Assembly (NCBI GenBank): GCA_938003875.1
Contig: CALKWO010000156.1
Coordinates: forward strand, 1 to 64,000
Source: an uncultured bacterium
GTDB taxonomy: Bacteria > Planctomycetota > Uabimicrobiia > Uabimicrobiales > JABWCH01
Length of the DNA stretch: 64,000 bases
Direction of reading: 5' to 3'
In this document: positions 1 through 8,113 of the stretch, in pieces
How the letters are laid out: each line of letters begins with the position of its first letter
Position numbering within the stretch: position 1 is the stretch's first letter
Position numbers and translations under genes: made by a program
Notes under the pieces: model-generated
Told to the model about the DNA's origin: nothing
Database searches by the model: none
Seen by the model: the letters and a program-made list of their open reading frames with translations, nothing else

Positions 1-2038
1 CATTTTCTACCTTGCGAAACAAATCTTTGTAATCCACAATATACCCAAACTGCTTGTCCTCGCCATCCAGACGGTTCACACGACAAATAGCCTGAAACAA
101 TCCGTGATCCTGCATCTTTTTATCAATATACAAATAGCTACAGGGCGGGGCATCGAATCCAGTGAGCAGCTTATCCACCACGATCAAAAGCTTCATGCTG
201 GCAGGCTCTTTTATGAATTTCTCTTTTGCCTTATCTTCATACTTTTCAGTCGTCTGGTTGCCCAGAAGTGCCTTGTAGGTTTTATAGACAAACTCTTTTT
301 CTGTTTCCGTGCTGGCCCCTGTATCTTCTGTTGCAATATCCTGCGGTGTTGGGTTATAGGAAGTGATGAGAGCGCACTTGCCTTTTAAGGGCGTATTCTG
401 AAACGCCTCGAAGTATCGGGTGGCTTCATAGATGCTGCTCGCTACCAGAATCGCATTGCCAAAATCACTGCTCAGTCTTGGCCTTGTGCTGAAATCCAGA
501 ACAATATCGCTGACGATTTTTTCGAATCGCTGCCGAACGCCCAGAACTTTTTGCATGGTTCCCCATTTTTTCTTCAAGGCGAATTTCTGGAAATCGTTCA
601 GCCCTTTTGTTTTGGCCTCAAACCAGGCATCCACTTTTTCAGGCGAGGAAAGCCTCTGATCAATATCTCTAGCCTCGTACATCAGATCCAGAATCACCTC
701 ATCTTGTACGGCTTCGTTCATTTTATAGGTGTGGATATACTTTCCAAAGACCTCCATGCTGGTTTTCTTATCTTTCTTGAGAAGCGGAGTTCCTGTAAAA
801 CCGAGGAACACAGCCGTTTGCAAAACGTCCTTCATGGCCTTGTGCAATTTGTTGGATTGGGTTCGGTGGCATTCATCCACAAAGACGAACAGTTCGCCCT
901 GGACGTGGGCAGGCACCTTTTCCAATTCAGCGATAAACGCATCCGAATCCACCTTTTCCCTTACACCAAACTTATGCATCAAGGTGCAAAGCAAACGAGG
1001 TTTTACCTGGTTGAGGTGCTTCATCAAATCCTTTCCGCTTTTGGTTCGGTATATTTCTTCCCCTGCATCGTCAAAGACCCTTTTGATCTGCTTATCCAGC
1101 TCGATCCGATCCGTCAGAATCAGCACTCTGGCATGAGGGTTGTTTTCCAGTACCCATTTTGCCAGCCACACCATCACCAGGCTTTTGCCACTGCCTTGCG
1201 TATGCCAGATAATCCCGCCTTCTCGCTTGCGGATGCTTTCCTGCGCTGCCTTGACCCCAAAGTATTGATGGTGTCGTGGCAGTTTCTTGATTCCTCCATC
1301 GAACAGCACAAAATCATGCAGGATTTCCAGAAACCTTTTCTTTTCGCACAGCTTGAGCAGGTATTTGTCCAGCAAATTCCGATTTTCTTCTCCCTCTTTC
1401 CATTTCAGGAAATATTTTTCTGGCGTACCCATCGTGCCATAGCGGAGTCCTTCTGTATCATTGCCCGCCAGCACCAACTGGATAGTCGCAAAAAACGCCT
1501 GGATGAATTCTTTCTGTTGGTTTGCTATGCTCTGTCGGATTCCATCTCCCAGAGACACCGTGCTGCGTTTGAGTTCCAGCACGCCCAAAGCAATTCCATT
1601 CACATATAGAACAATATCAGGCCGCTTCTCTCTGTTTCCCCATATCGTTACCTCCTGAGCAATCCCAAACTGGTTCTTTTCAGGATGCTTCCAGTCCACA
1701 AGCTCCACAGTCTGGCTGTTTTTCCCCGCCTCTTCCTTCACCTTGATTCCATAGCGGAGAAGTCCATACACGTTCTTGTTGTTCGTGTACAAACTTTCCT
1801 GAAAGTTGTTCGCCGTAGTGCGAAGCTGGTCCAGACTACGGGCGATCAAAGCATCGCTATAGCCCTTGCCAGCCAGATATTTGTGCAAAAGAGCCTCTTC
1901 GATATTGCTATTCCCTTGCCGATCTTCCCAATCCCCCAGATACTCATACCCAAGCTCAGAACAAAACAACGCAACCACACGATCTTGCGTTTCCCTTTCT
2001 TTCTGACCAACCGAATAGAATGAATGATTTTTATCCAT
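1..2038 (-). CDS. hsdR: Type I restriction enzyme, R subunit (HsdR), C-terminus beyond window
   Basis: ATP-dependent motor and nuclease subunit of a type I restriction-modification complex; it translocates and cuts DNA not protected by HsdM/HsdS. About 679 codons are visible. The start is the ATG at 2038, preceded by AGGAT. In order I see a PD-(D/E)xK-type nuclease segment near residues 145-165 (RPDIVLY, then LELK), Walker A HTQGSGKS near 279, a DECH helicase box near 388 (VDECHRTQ), TGTPL, and motif VI-like QAICRVNRL near the window edge. The frame is open throughout, and the plus-strand reading frames here are shadows. It is the last gene of the hsdM-hsdS-vapBC-hsdR order on the minus strand, 66 bp after vapC. 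The family call is secure; only the C-terminus is missing. Confidence 0.96.
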   Translation of the reverse strand, partial: MDKNHSFYSVGQKERETQDRVVALFCSELGYEYLGDWEDRQGNSNIEEALLHKYLAGKGYSDALIARSLDQLRTTANNFQESLYTNNKNVYGLLRYGIKVKEEAGKNSQTVELVDWKHPEKNQFGIAQEVTIWGNREKRPDIVLYVNGIALGVLELKRSTVSLGDGIRQSIANQQKEFIQAFFATIQLVLAGNDTEGLRYGTMGTPEKYFLKWKEGEENRNLLDKYLLKLCEKKRFLEILHDFVLFDGGIKKLPRHHQYFGVKAAQESIRKREGGIIWHTQGSGKSLVMVWLAKWVLENNPHARVLILTDRIELDKQIKRVFDDAGEEIYRTKSGKDLMKHLNQVKPRLLCTLMHKFGVREKVDSDAFIAELEKVPAHVQGELFVFVDECHRTQSNKLHKAMKDVLQTAVFLGFTGTPLLKKDKKTSMEVFGKYIHTYKMNEAVQDEVILDLMYEARDIDQRLSSPEKVDAWFEAKTKGLNDFQKFALKKKWGTMQKVLGVRQRFEKIVSDIVLDFSTRPRLSSDFGNAILVASSIYEATRYFEAFQNTPLKGKCALITSYNPTPQDIATEDTGASTETEKEFVYKTYKALLGNQTTEKYEDKAKEKFIKEPASMKLLIVVDKLLTGFDAPPCSYLYIDKKMQDHGLFQAICRVNRLDGEDKQFGYIVDYKDLFRKVEN

Positions 2039-2104
2039 AATTTGATCCTGAGTCTGACGAATACTGTTTTAGCAGCCCCTACAAAAAACTTTGCTATAGA
2101 CCAT

Positions 2105-2503
2105 TTACAAGGATTCTATAGATAAATCTTTGATTCTTTCATAATGCTTTCTGTTGTTTGTTAGCAAGATAAGGTCATTACAGAGTGCTGTGGCAGCAAT
2201 AAGTATATCAAAATCCCCAATAATATTACCTTCTTTGCGTAATCTTCCCCGTTCTTTAGCAAATATTTTAGAGGTCTCTTCATCAATGCCAAGGATTGCT
2301 ACCTCAGAAAGAAATATCTTTAGGCTCTGTTCACTTTTTTGAGGGTCTTTAGAAAAATAAACTCCTTCATATAATTCTGCTAAAGTAATAATGCTGATCG
2401 CCAGACCTTTACTTTTATGACTGTTGATTCTTTCTGTGGTTTTGGTGCTTCCTTTAAGATGATCTATAACCCAATCAGTATCTATAAGATAAGATATTTT
2501 CAT
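2105..2503 (-). CDS. vapC: VapC-type PIN-domain toxin
   Basis: PIN-domain ribonuclease, the toxin of a type II toxin-antitoxin pair. The 132-residue length is typical. Conserved acidic positions are visible: Asp in LIDTDWVID near residue 8, Glu in TLAELYEG near 43, and Asp in GDFDILIAA near 98. The start codon overlaps the antitoxin stop (ATG at 2503, antitoxin ends at 2500), so the two are probably translationally coupled. The pair lies between hsdS and hsdR on the same strand. It probably cleaves an RNA target such as tRNA or rRNA, as other VapC proteins do, but the target cannot be read from the sequence. Confidence 0.9.
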   Translation of the reverse strand: MKISYLIDTDWVIDHLKGSTKTTERINSHKSKGLAISIITLAELYEGVYFSKDPQKSEQSLKIFLSEVAILGIDEETSKIFAKERGRLRKEGNIIGDFDILIAATALCNDLILLTNNRKHYERIKDLSIESL

Positions 2504-2736
2504 AAGTTAATCTCCGGTCGTGTAGAGATTAGCCTATTTTCATAGATGCCCTTCTTTAATTTTTCAGTATCTATTAAATCTTTCCATGCGCCAGCAGAAG
2601 CTTGTATTCCATTTTTTACAGCGTTAGAAAAGACAATATCCATAGTAATTGTTATTTCTTGACCCTCTGGTATATCTAATTTTTCTAATGGTTTAAACAT
2701 TCCATTGATATAGGATGCCCTGATGGTTTTAATCAT
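2500..2736 (-). CDS. VapB-like antitoxin (DUF104/AF2212-like)
   Basis: Small 78-residue protein immediately upstream of and overlapping vapC, so the likely cognate antitoxin. The N-terminus MIKTIRASYINGMFKPLE with a following PEGQEITI segment is the pattern of DUF104 (AF2212-like) antitoxins, a beta-rich DNA-binding family paired with PIN toxins. I chose the ATG at 2736 over an earlier in-frame codon at 2766 because AAGGAGAAAACAG lies directly before it. Such antitoxins usually neutralise the toxin and repress their own promoter, probably in the 145 bp between this gene and hsdS. Confidence 0.8.
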   Translation of the reverse strand: MIKTIRASYINGMFKPLEKLDIPEGQEITITMDIVFSNAVKNGIQASAGAWKDLIDTEKLKKGIYENRLISTRPEINL

Positions 2737-2880
2737 CTGTTTTCTCCTTAAGAAGTTATTTTCCAACTATAGACTAATGCTACCATTTACTTTTGCTATT
2801 TTACCCGATATGAACCAGGATATCAAGTCTCGCTGAAAACTTCCAGAGCTGTTTGTTTTATGGCATACTATCTTTTTGCT

Positions 2881-4014
2881 TTATGGATTCACTAATCGAA
2901 TCTTTCCAGTAAGCAATTGTTGCATCATGCCTTGTTTGATTTTTTTGTATTTCTCACACTTTTGTTCTAAAACTTCGATCTCGCTATCCATGTCAGACAG
3001 AATTTCAGCGATGGCGGTTTGTTCGGCAAGAGATTTGGGTATTAATACTAAAATTTCATAAAAAGTATTTCTGTTTAAGCTAGGGACTCCTGTGGATTCA
3101 TTATATTTTGAAAAATCTATACTGGATAAGAGATAAAATAAATATTGAATATTTTCTTCTGATTTTAAATAAAAAGCAGTATCTATAACCCAAAATTTTT
3201 GTTGTTTTGGGATGTATATTGGCTTATTGATAGTGCCTTTTCTTCCAATTACAACACTTTCACCAATACTTAAAAATTTAGAAGAATTTCCAACTATACC
3301 ACTTGTTCCATATACAAAAGATTCAGAAAAATTATCATATTCTTTTGATTCTAAGCTTGAACCATATTCCAAAGTACACAAATTTTTTAATTTTTTCACT
3401 TCCCACTCTCCGCTAAACCCAGGCAATCTTTTTTTACCAGTGAGAAGCTGTTGCATCGTGCCTTGTTTGATAGCTTTCTTTTTGGCAATCTGTTTTTCCA
3501 GGCTTTCTATCAAGGCATCTGTATCAGAAAGAACCTCAGCGATGGCGGTTTGCTCATTTTTTGAAGGCAATGGAATTTGCATTTCAGCAATCATTTCCAT
3601 TCTTACTGAATCTACAGATGATTTTGCAGTCATCTGCATTATTCTATTATAAAAACTGTTACTAAAATAAAGATAAAAAAAGTATCCATTTAGTTTTTCA
3701 TTGAAATCACTAATTTTATAGACTCGTTGATGAAAATCAAACTTATCATTAATATAATGGAATACTTTCCCTGTTCCAACCCCATCACCAGCAGTCAAAA
3801 CAGCTTCTCCATCATAAGAATAGCTATTGATTCTTTCAACTGTTTGAGAGCGAACAAAAAATGGATATAACCCATCCTCAATTCTATCTTGTGTGTTTTT
3901 AGCTCCAGTAGTAATGCTCGTTAAATTTTTTATTTCTTCAATCTCCCAATCCTCTGGGATAACCCCAATCTCCGTCTGTTTATACCCTTTTTTTATTGTA
4001 CTATGTTTTGCCAT
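2881..4014 (-). CDS. hsdS: Type I restriction-modification specificity subunit (HsdS)
   Basis: DNA-recognition subunit of the type I complex, 377 residues. It has the standard two-half architecture: a target recognition domain (about 15-150), a conserved helical spacer ending QGTMQQLLTGKKRLPGF, a second recognition domain (about 210-335), and a second spacer ending QGMMQQLLTGKIRL. The near-identical ends of the two spacers show the internal repeat of the family, and each recognition domain reads one half of a bipartite target. The site cannot be predicted by eye. There is no clear Shine-Dalgarno before the ATG. The start region duplicates the end of hsdM (see the repeat at 4011-4074). Confidence 0.94.
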   Translation of the reverse strand: MAKHSTIKKGYKQTEIGVIPEDWEIEEIKNLTSITTGAKNTQDRIEDGLYPFFVRSQTVERINSYSYDGEAVLTAGDGVGTGKVFHYINDKFDFHQRVYKISDFNEKLNGYFFYLYFSNSFYNRIMQMTAKSSVDSVRMEMIAEMQIPLPSKNEQTAIAEVLSDTDALIESLEKQIAKKKAIKQGTMQQLLTGKKRLPGFSGEWEVKKLKNLCTLEYGSSLESKEYDNFSESFVYGTSGIVGNSSKFLSIGESVVIGRKGTINKPIYIPKQQKFWVIDTAFYLKSEENIQYLFYLLSSIDFSKYNESTGVPSLNRNTFYEILVLIPKSLAEQTAIAEILSDMDSEIEVLEQKCEKYKKIKQGMMQQLLTGKIRLVNP

Positions 4015-4074
4015 AAGAATCCCATAATTTATAATTCATCATTCACCATTTATAATTTACCACAAGAATCCCAT
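4011..4074. repeat. 15-bp direct duplication flanking a 34-bp AT-rich insert at the hsdM/hsdS junction
   Basis: Plus-strand 4011-4025 (CCATAAGAATCCCAT) recurs at 4060-4074 with one mismatch. The 34 bp between them is AT-rich and contains two copies of an ATTATAAAT-type word in direct orientation on the minus strand. On the coding strand the two copies are the last codons of hsdM and the first bases of hsdS. The picture is of a short element inserted at the gene junction with duplication of its target. Replication slippage would also explain it. Confidence 0.6.
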
Positions 4075-6444
4075 TTTTCTCAGATGCCCTTCTACCTTCT
4101 CTTCCAATTCCTTCCCCTTCTTTTCCAACTCTGGCAAAGTCACTGCATACCGTTCAGCAAGCTCTTTGATCCGTTGCGTGAGCCTTTGGGATATACGATC
4201 CATTTCGCCTTTTATTGCATCGTAAAGGGCCGTCATCCATTTGTCATCCACTACCATGTCTTGGATTTGCGCTTCCGTAAGGTTTTTGTATTGGGCAAGG
4301 ACTTTGTTTTCCAGGGATTTTTCCATGATTTTGATTCTCTTATTGGCTTCGGATAGTCTTTCCGATAGCTTCAAATAGGATTCCAGGGCTTTTTGCTCAG
4401 GGGCATCTTCGGAGTTTCCCTGGATTTCTTTGAGCCTTTTGCTTGCCGTGGCTTTGTTGAGTTTATCCAGAGAGGCGAAATAACCCTCTTCGCCGCTATG
4501 CTCTTCAATGAGTTCATCCAGTTCCTGGCTTATACCGTCCCGCTTTGTTTCCAGCTCTTCGATTGCCTTTTTTTCCGCCGAAAAGTAGCGATGGACGAGA
4601 AAGCGTTTCGGGAGCAAATCGCATTCCCATTCGTCTTTTTTCCCCTCTATGGGTTCTAGCTCTGCTTTCCAGCCAAGAGAAGCGACTGCATACACATCGT
4701 CCTGTATGGTTTCGCTCCAATAGGTCATCAGGTGCTGGTAAATATCGTATTGATCCAGGAGGCTGGTTTTGCCAAACGCACTCAGGATATCCTCGGATAT
4801 TTTGTGGATAAGCTCTTTTGGCTTACAGCCCATCGTGAGATTTTTCAGGAGAAGCACGGTTCTTTCTTTCCATAGGGAGAAGGTGCTTTCCATGGTTTTG
4901 GCGTATTCCTGAAATTCCGGATGCGAAAAAATCGTTTCCTTGATCTGCTCCTGGGGGATAAGGAGCGTGCTGTATCCCTCGCGTTTGCTTTTGCCAAAGA
5001 GCATGGTTTTCAGCGTGGGATAAACGCAAAAATAGTTTTCCAGGCTTTCTACATCTTCTTGAGGAATATCCCCTTGCAAATGAGCGGCAATGTCTTGTAT
5101 ATCCTCTGTTTCCTGGCTGTCAATGTAGCGAGGGATATTGAGGTTGAAATCGTTCTTCTCGATCTCCGAGAGGCTCACCATGCGAGAATATCGAGGGATT
5201 TGTGTTTGCTTGTTGAACACATCCACGATTCTATGAATGTCCTGCGCTCTGAGGCGGTTTTTGTTGCCATCTTTCATAAAGCCACGGCTTGCCTCTATCA
5301 TGAAAATGCCTTTTCTATGCTCGGCATTTTCTTTATCCAGAAGAATAATGCACGCAGGAATCCCTGTTCCATAAAAAAGATTAGCAGGCAGACCAATGAT
5401 TCCCTTGATGTAGCCTCTGCGAATCAAATTCATTCGGATTTCCCCCTCGGCATTGCCCCGGAAAAGAACGCCATGAGGCAGAATGCACGCCCCTTTGCCC
5501 TTGCTTTTGAGCGATTTTAGGATATGCAGCAAAAACGCATAGTCCCCATTCTTGGCAGGAGGAATGCCAAAATCCTGAAACCTGCCATAGCTATCCTGGA
5601 TGTTCTTATCATCCATCAGGCCATTCGTCCAGGATTTAAAAGAAAACGGAGGATTCGCCACAACAAAATCAAACGCCTTGAGCCGATTGCTCTCCTCTAA
5701 GAACAAAGGAGATGCCAGAGTGTTTTCTCGCCTTATATCTGCCCCTGGATGCCCATGCAAGATCATGTTCATTTTGGCAAGCGAAGCTGTAGCAGAATCC
5801 AATTCCTGACCATATAAAGCCACCTTCTTTTCGGTTTCGTCCGCCACCTTCAGGAGCAAAGAACCAGAGCCACAGGTCGGATCGTACACAGTAGGATTGC
5901 TGATCGAAGAGCTTGCGATTCCAATAGTCTTGGCAATGATACTGCTCACCTCCGCAGGCGTATAGAACTGCCCTTTGCTTTTCCCACTCTCCGTAGCAAA
6001 GTGCCTCATGAGATATTCGTATGCATCGCCCAGAATATCATCCCCCTCTGCCCGATTCTTGCTAAAGTCCAAAAGAGGGTTTTCAAATATGGCAACCAGA
6101 TTCGTCAACCGATTCACCATATCCTTGCCACTGCCTAATTTATCTGCATTGTTGAAATCCGGCATCTCCGATAGCTTATTCGCCTGGGCAATCGGCCCCA
6201 GAATCTTCTTATTTATATCATCGCCAATCGTTGCCTTACCTTTCAGCTTCACCATATCCTTGAAACTCGCTCCTTCTGGTATGGTAATCGGAGCATAAGG
6301 CACACCATCGTATTTATCCGAAATATACTTCACAAACAAAAGCACAAGCACATAATCCTTATACTGCGAAGCATCCATACCACCTCGCAGCTCATCACAG
6401 CTTTTCCATATCGAACTATACAATTGAGATTTCTTAATCGCCAT
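4057..6444 (-). CDS. hsdM: Type I restriction-modification methyltransferase subunit (HsdM)
   Basis: N6-adenine methyltransferase subunit of the type I system, 795 residues. The N-terminal HsdM helical domain (about 1-130) is followed by the N6_Mtase fold: SAM-binding DPTCGSGSLLL near residue 190 and catalytic NPPF near 264. After about residue 480 there is a long, largely helical C-terminal extension, so it is longer than typical HsdM proteins of about 500 residues. It is the first gene of the operon, transcribed toward hsdS and hsdR. The start ATG at 6444 has only a weak purine-rich AGAAAGAAAC upstream. Confidence 0.95.
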   Translation of the reverse strand: MAIKKSQLYSSIWKSCDELRGGMDASQYKDYVLVLLFVKYISDKYDGVPYAPITIPEGASFKDMVKLKGKATIGDDINKKILGPIAQANKLSEMPDFNNADKLGSGKDMVNRLTNLVAIFENPLLDFSKNRAEGDDILGDAYEYLMRHFATESGKSKGQFYTPAEVSSIIAKTIGIASSSISNPTVYDPTCGSGSLLLKVADETEKKVALYGQELDSATASLAKMNMILHGHPGADIRRENTLASPLFLEESNRLKAFDFVVANPPFSFKSWTNGLMDDKNIQDSYGRFQDFGIPPAKNGDYAFLLHILKSLKSKGKGACILPHGVLFRGNAEGEIRMNLIRRGYIKGIIGLPANLFYGTGIPACIILLDKENAEHRKGIFMIEASRGFMKDGNKNRLRAQDIHRIVDVFNKQTQIPRYSRMVSLSEIEKNDFNLNIPRYIDSQETEDIQDIAAHLQGDIPQEDVESLENYFCVYPTLKTMLFGKSKREGYSTLLIPQEQIKETIFSHPEFQEYAKTMESTFSLWKERTVLLLKNLTMGCKPKELIHKISEDILSAFGKTSLLDQYDIYQHLMTYWSETIQDDVYAVASLGWKAELEPIEGKKDEWECDLLPKRFLVHRYFSAEKKAIEELETKRDGISQELDELIEEHSGEEGYFASLDKLNKATASKRLKEIQGNSEDAPEQKALESYLKLSERLSEANKRIKIMEKSLENKVLAQYKNLTEAQIQDMVVDDKWMTALYDAIKGEMDRISQRLTQRIKELAERYAVTLPELEKKGKELEEKVEGHLRKMGFLW

Positions 6445-6947
6445 AGTTTCTTTCTTATCGTAAAATAGGACTTCTTATTTTAGTTTATATTTTGGGATTA
6501 TTATAGCCTGTTTTATTGGATTTGCAAAGAATTATCTGCTATTTTCTCAGGTAGGGGGATAAAGAAATCTCGTAAAATTGTTTTGGATTCTATGGAAGGA
6601 GAAATAACGGCGGGAAAAAAAAGAAATCCCAAAACTCATCCTTCGCCTCCCATTCGGGGATTTTGCTATTGGGATGAGTTTTGGGATTATGAATTACAAA
6701 AATTAAGCAGACTCTTTAGAGCGTGGTTGCCGTCCTAAAAACGTTGGAAATTTGGATAAAGAAGCCACAACTAACAATGTTGAGCAGGATATCAACGCCA
6801 GTTACGCTCTTTTTAATCTTATTGTTTTTTTGGTATTTACTATACATATTTTAGAATTATTTGGAATATTTACTATTTTTGAATTGTACACTTATAACAA
6901 ATATCATAAACTTAATTTTCATCATATAAAAAGCCAAAAAGACTTTT
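6445..6947. other. Intergenic region with a 17-bp perfect inverted repeat (6625-6641 / 6672-6688)
   Basis: About 500 bp between hsdM and the kinase operon with no convincing gene. AATCCCAAAACTCATCC at 6625-6641 is exactly inverted at 6672-6688 with a 30-bp loop that holds a smaller CCC..CGGGG hairpin. It has no long T-tract, so a structured RNA, a regulator site or a transposon end is as likely as a terminator. A 70-codon plus-strand frame at 6752-6964 has no ribosome site, overlaps the kinase stop and resembles nothing I know. Confidence 0.5.
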
Positions 6948-8054
6948 TTATAGCTCTATATTAAAAATAGATCCCATTGGTGTATTGTCTGTTACAAAAA
7001 TATGACCTCCGTGCGCTTCGACTACTGTTTTGCAAAAAGCAAGGCCAAACCCTGTTTGGGGAATATTTTTGTTTTTTAATTCGACGACTTCAAACTTGTT
7101 AAAAATGCGTTCCTGGTCATCTTTAGCAATTCCCCTTCCTTCGTCTATCACCTGGATTCGGACTTTCGGCGTTCCCGATTCAGGGTATTCGGTACGTACA
7201 GTTACCTTGCTTTCCGAGGGCGAAAATTTCAGAGCGTTTGCAATCAAATTATCCAGGACTCTCTGAAACAATTTTATATCGAGAGAGAGTTGGTGAGAAT
7301 TTTGCGGACTTTCTATAATAAGTTTGATACCTCTCGAATCGGCCGTAACGGCATGTACTCCTTCTAAAGAATGAAAAATAGCACCTAAATCTATCGAAGA
7401 ACGGTTTAAGACCAATTGTGTTTTTTCTGTCTTTGCCATTATCAGCATGTCGTTTAGAAAAGTATTCAGTTGATGTGCCTGTTTTTGTATATTTTGGATA
7501 TATTTCAAATATTGGAGGGAAATGCATTGCTTCATTATTAATAAATCGCTGTATCCCATAATAGCTCCAACCGGATTTCGCATGTCATGCACAATCATAT
7601 TAGCCATGTCTTCCCGTAACTTCAGTATTGACTGCAATTGTTCATTTTGCTTTTCCAGTCCACGGCGTGCTGCTCCCAATTCTATGTGAGTTTTCACCCT
7701 TGCCTTTACTATTGCAGGACTGAAAGGTTTGATAATGTAGTCAACAGCACCCACGTCAAATCCCTTGGTTTCATCATTAACCTCATCCATAGCTGATATG
7801 AAAATAACAGGGATCTTTTGGGTAGTTTCATTGGCTTTTAAACGCTTGCAAACTTCATAGCCATCCATTTCGGGCATCATAATATCCAGAAGAATCAAAT
7901 CGAGAGGTTCCTGGGCAAAAGCTTTTTTAAGAGCTTTTTCTCCATTAAGCACAACTTTGATATTGTAATCGTTATTTAAAATTTTATCGAGAATTTTTAC
8001 AATTTCAGGAGTATCGTCTACAATAAGTACTGTTTTCCTGTGATCTTCGCTCAT
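6948..8054 (-). CDS. Response regulator-histidine kinase (REC-HisKA-HATPase)
   Basis: Cytoplasmic two-component protein of 368 residues with the receiver domain first. REC (about 8-125) shows LIVDDTPE and phospho-acceptor LLDIMMPEMDGYE. A short coiled coil leads to HisKA with HDMRNPVGAIMGYSDLL near 160, then an ATPase domain with N box NLIANALKFSP, G1 DEGRGIAKDD and G2 GFGLAFCK. No membrane segments are seen. AAGGAG precedes the ATG. It sits 59 bp downstream of the large hybrid kinase on the same strand, so it probably receives phosphate from it or acts in the same pathway. The signal is unknown. Confidence 0.93.
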   Translation of the reverse strand: MSEDHRKTVLIVDDTPEIVKILDKILNNDYNIKVVLNGEKALKKAFAQEPLDLILLDIMMPEMDGYEVCKRLKANETTQKIPVIFISAMDEVNDETKGFDVGAVDYIIKPFSPAIVKARVKTHIELGAARRGLEKQNEQLQSILKLREDMANMIVHDMRNPVGAIMGYSDLLIMKQCISLQYLKYIQNIQKQAHQLNTFLNDMLIMAKTEKTQLVLNRSSIDLGAIFHSLEGVHAVTADSRGIKLIIESPQNSHQLSLDIKLFQRVLDNLIANALKFSPSESKVTVRTEYPESGTPKVRIQVIDEGRGIAKDDQERIFNKFEVVELKNKNIPQTGFGLAFCKTVVEAHGGHIFVTDNTPMGSIFNIEL

Positions 8055-8113
8055 TTTTTTTCTCCTTATTGGATTTGCCTCAAATAGCAGAAATCTTGCC
8101 TTCTATAGCGGGC

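Noticed and set aside
104..2023. Plus-strand reading frames opposite hsdR, including a 352-codon one
   Set aside because: The minus strand is continuously open with full HsdR motifs; the plus frames have no ribosome sites or recognisable domains.
4921..5520. 199-codon plus-strand frame inside hsdM
   Set aside because: Shadow of hsdM, whose domain order is intact across the same interval.
6752..6964. 70-codon plus-strand frame next to the kinase gene
   Set aside because: No ribosome site, overlaps the kinase stop, biased AT-rich composition and no recognisable motif.
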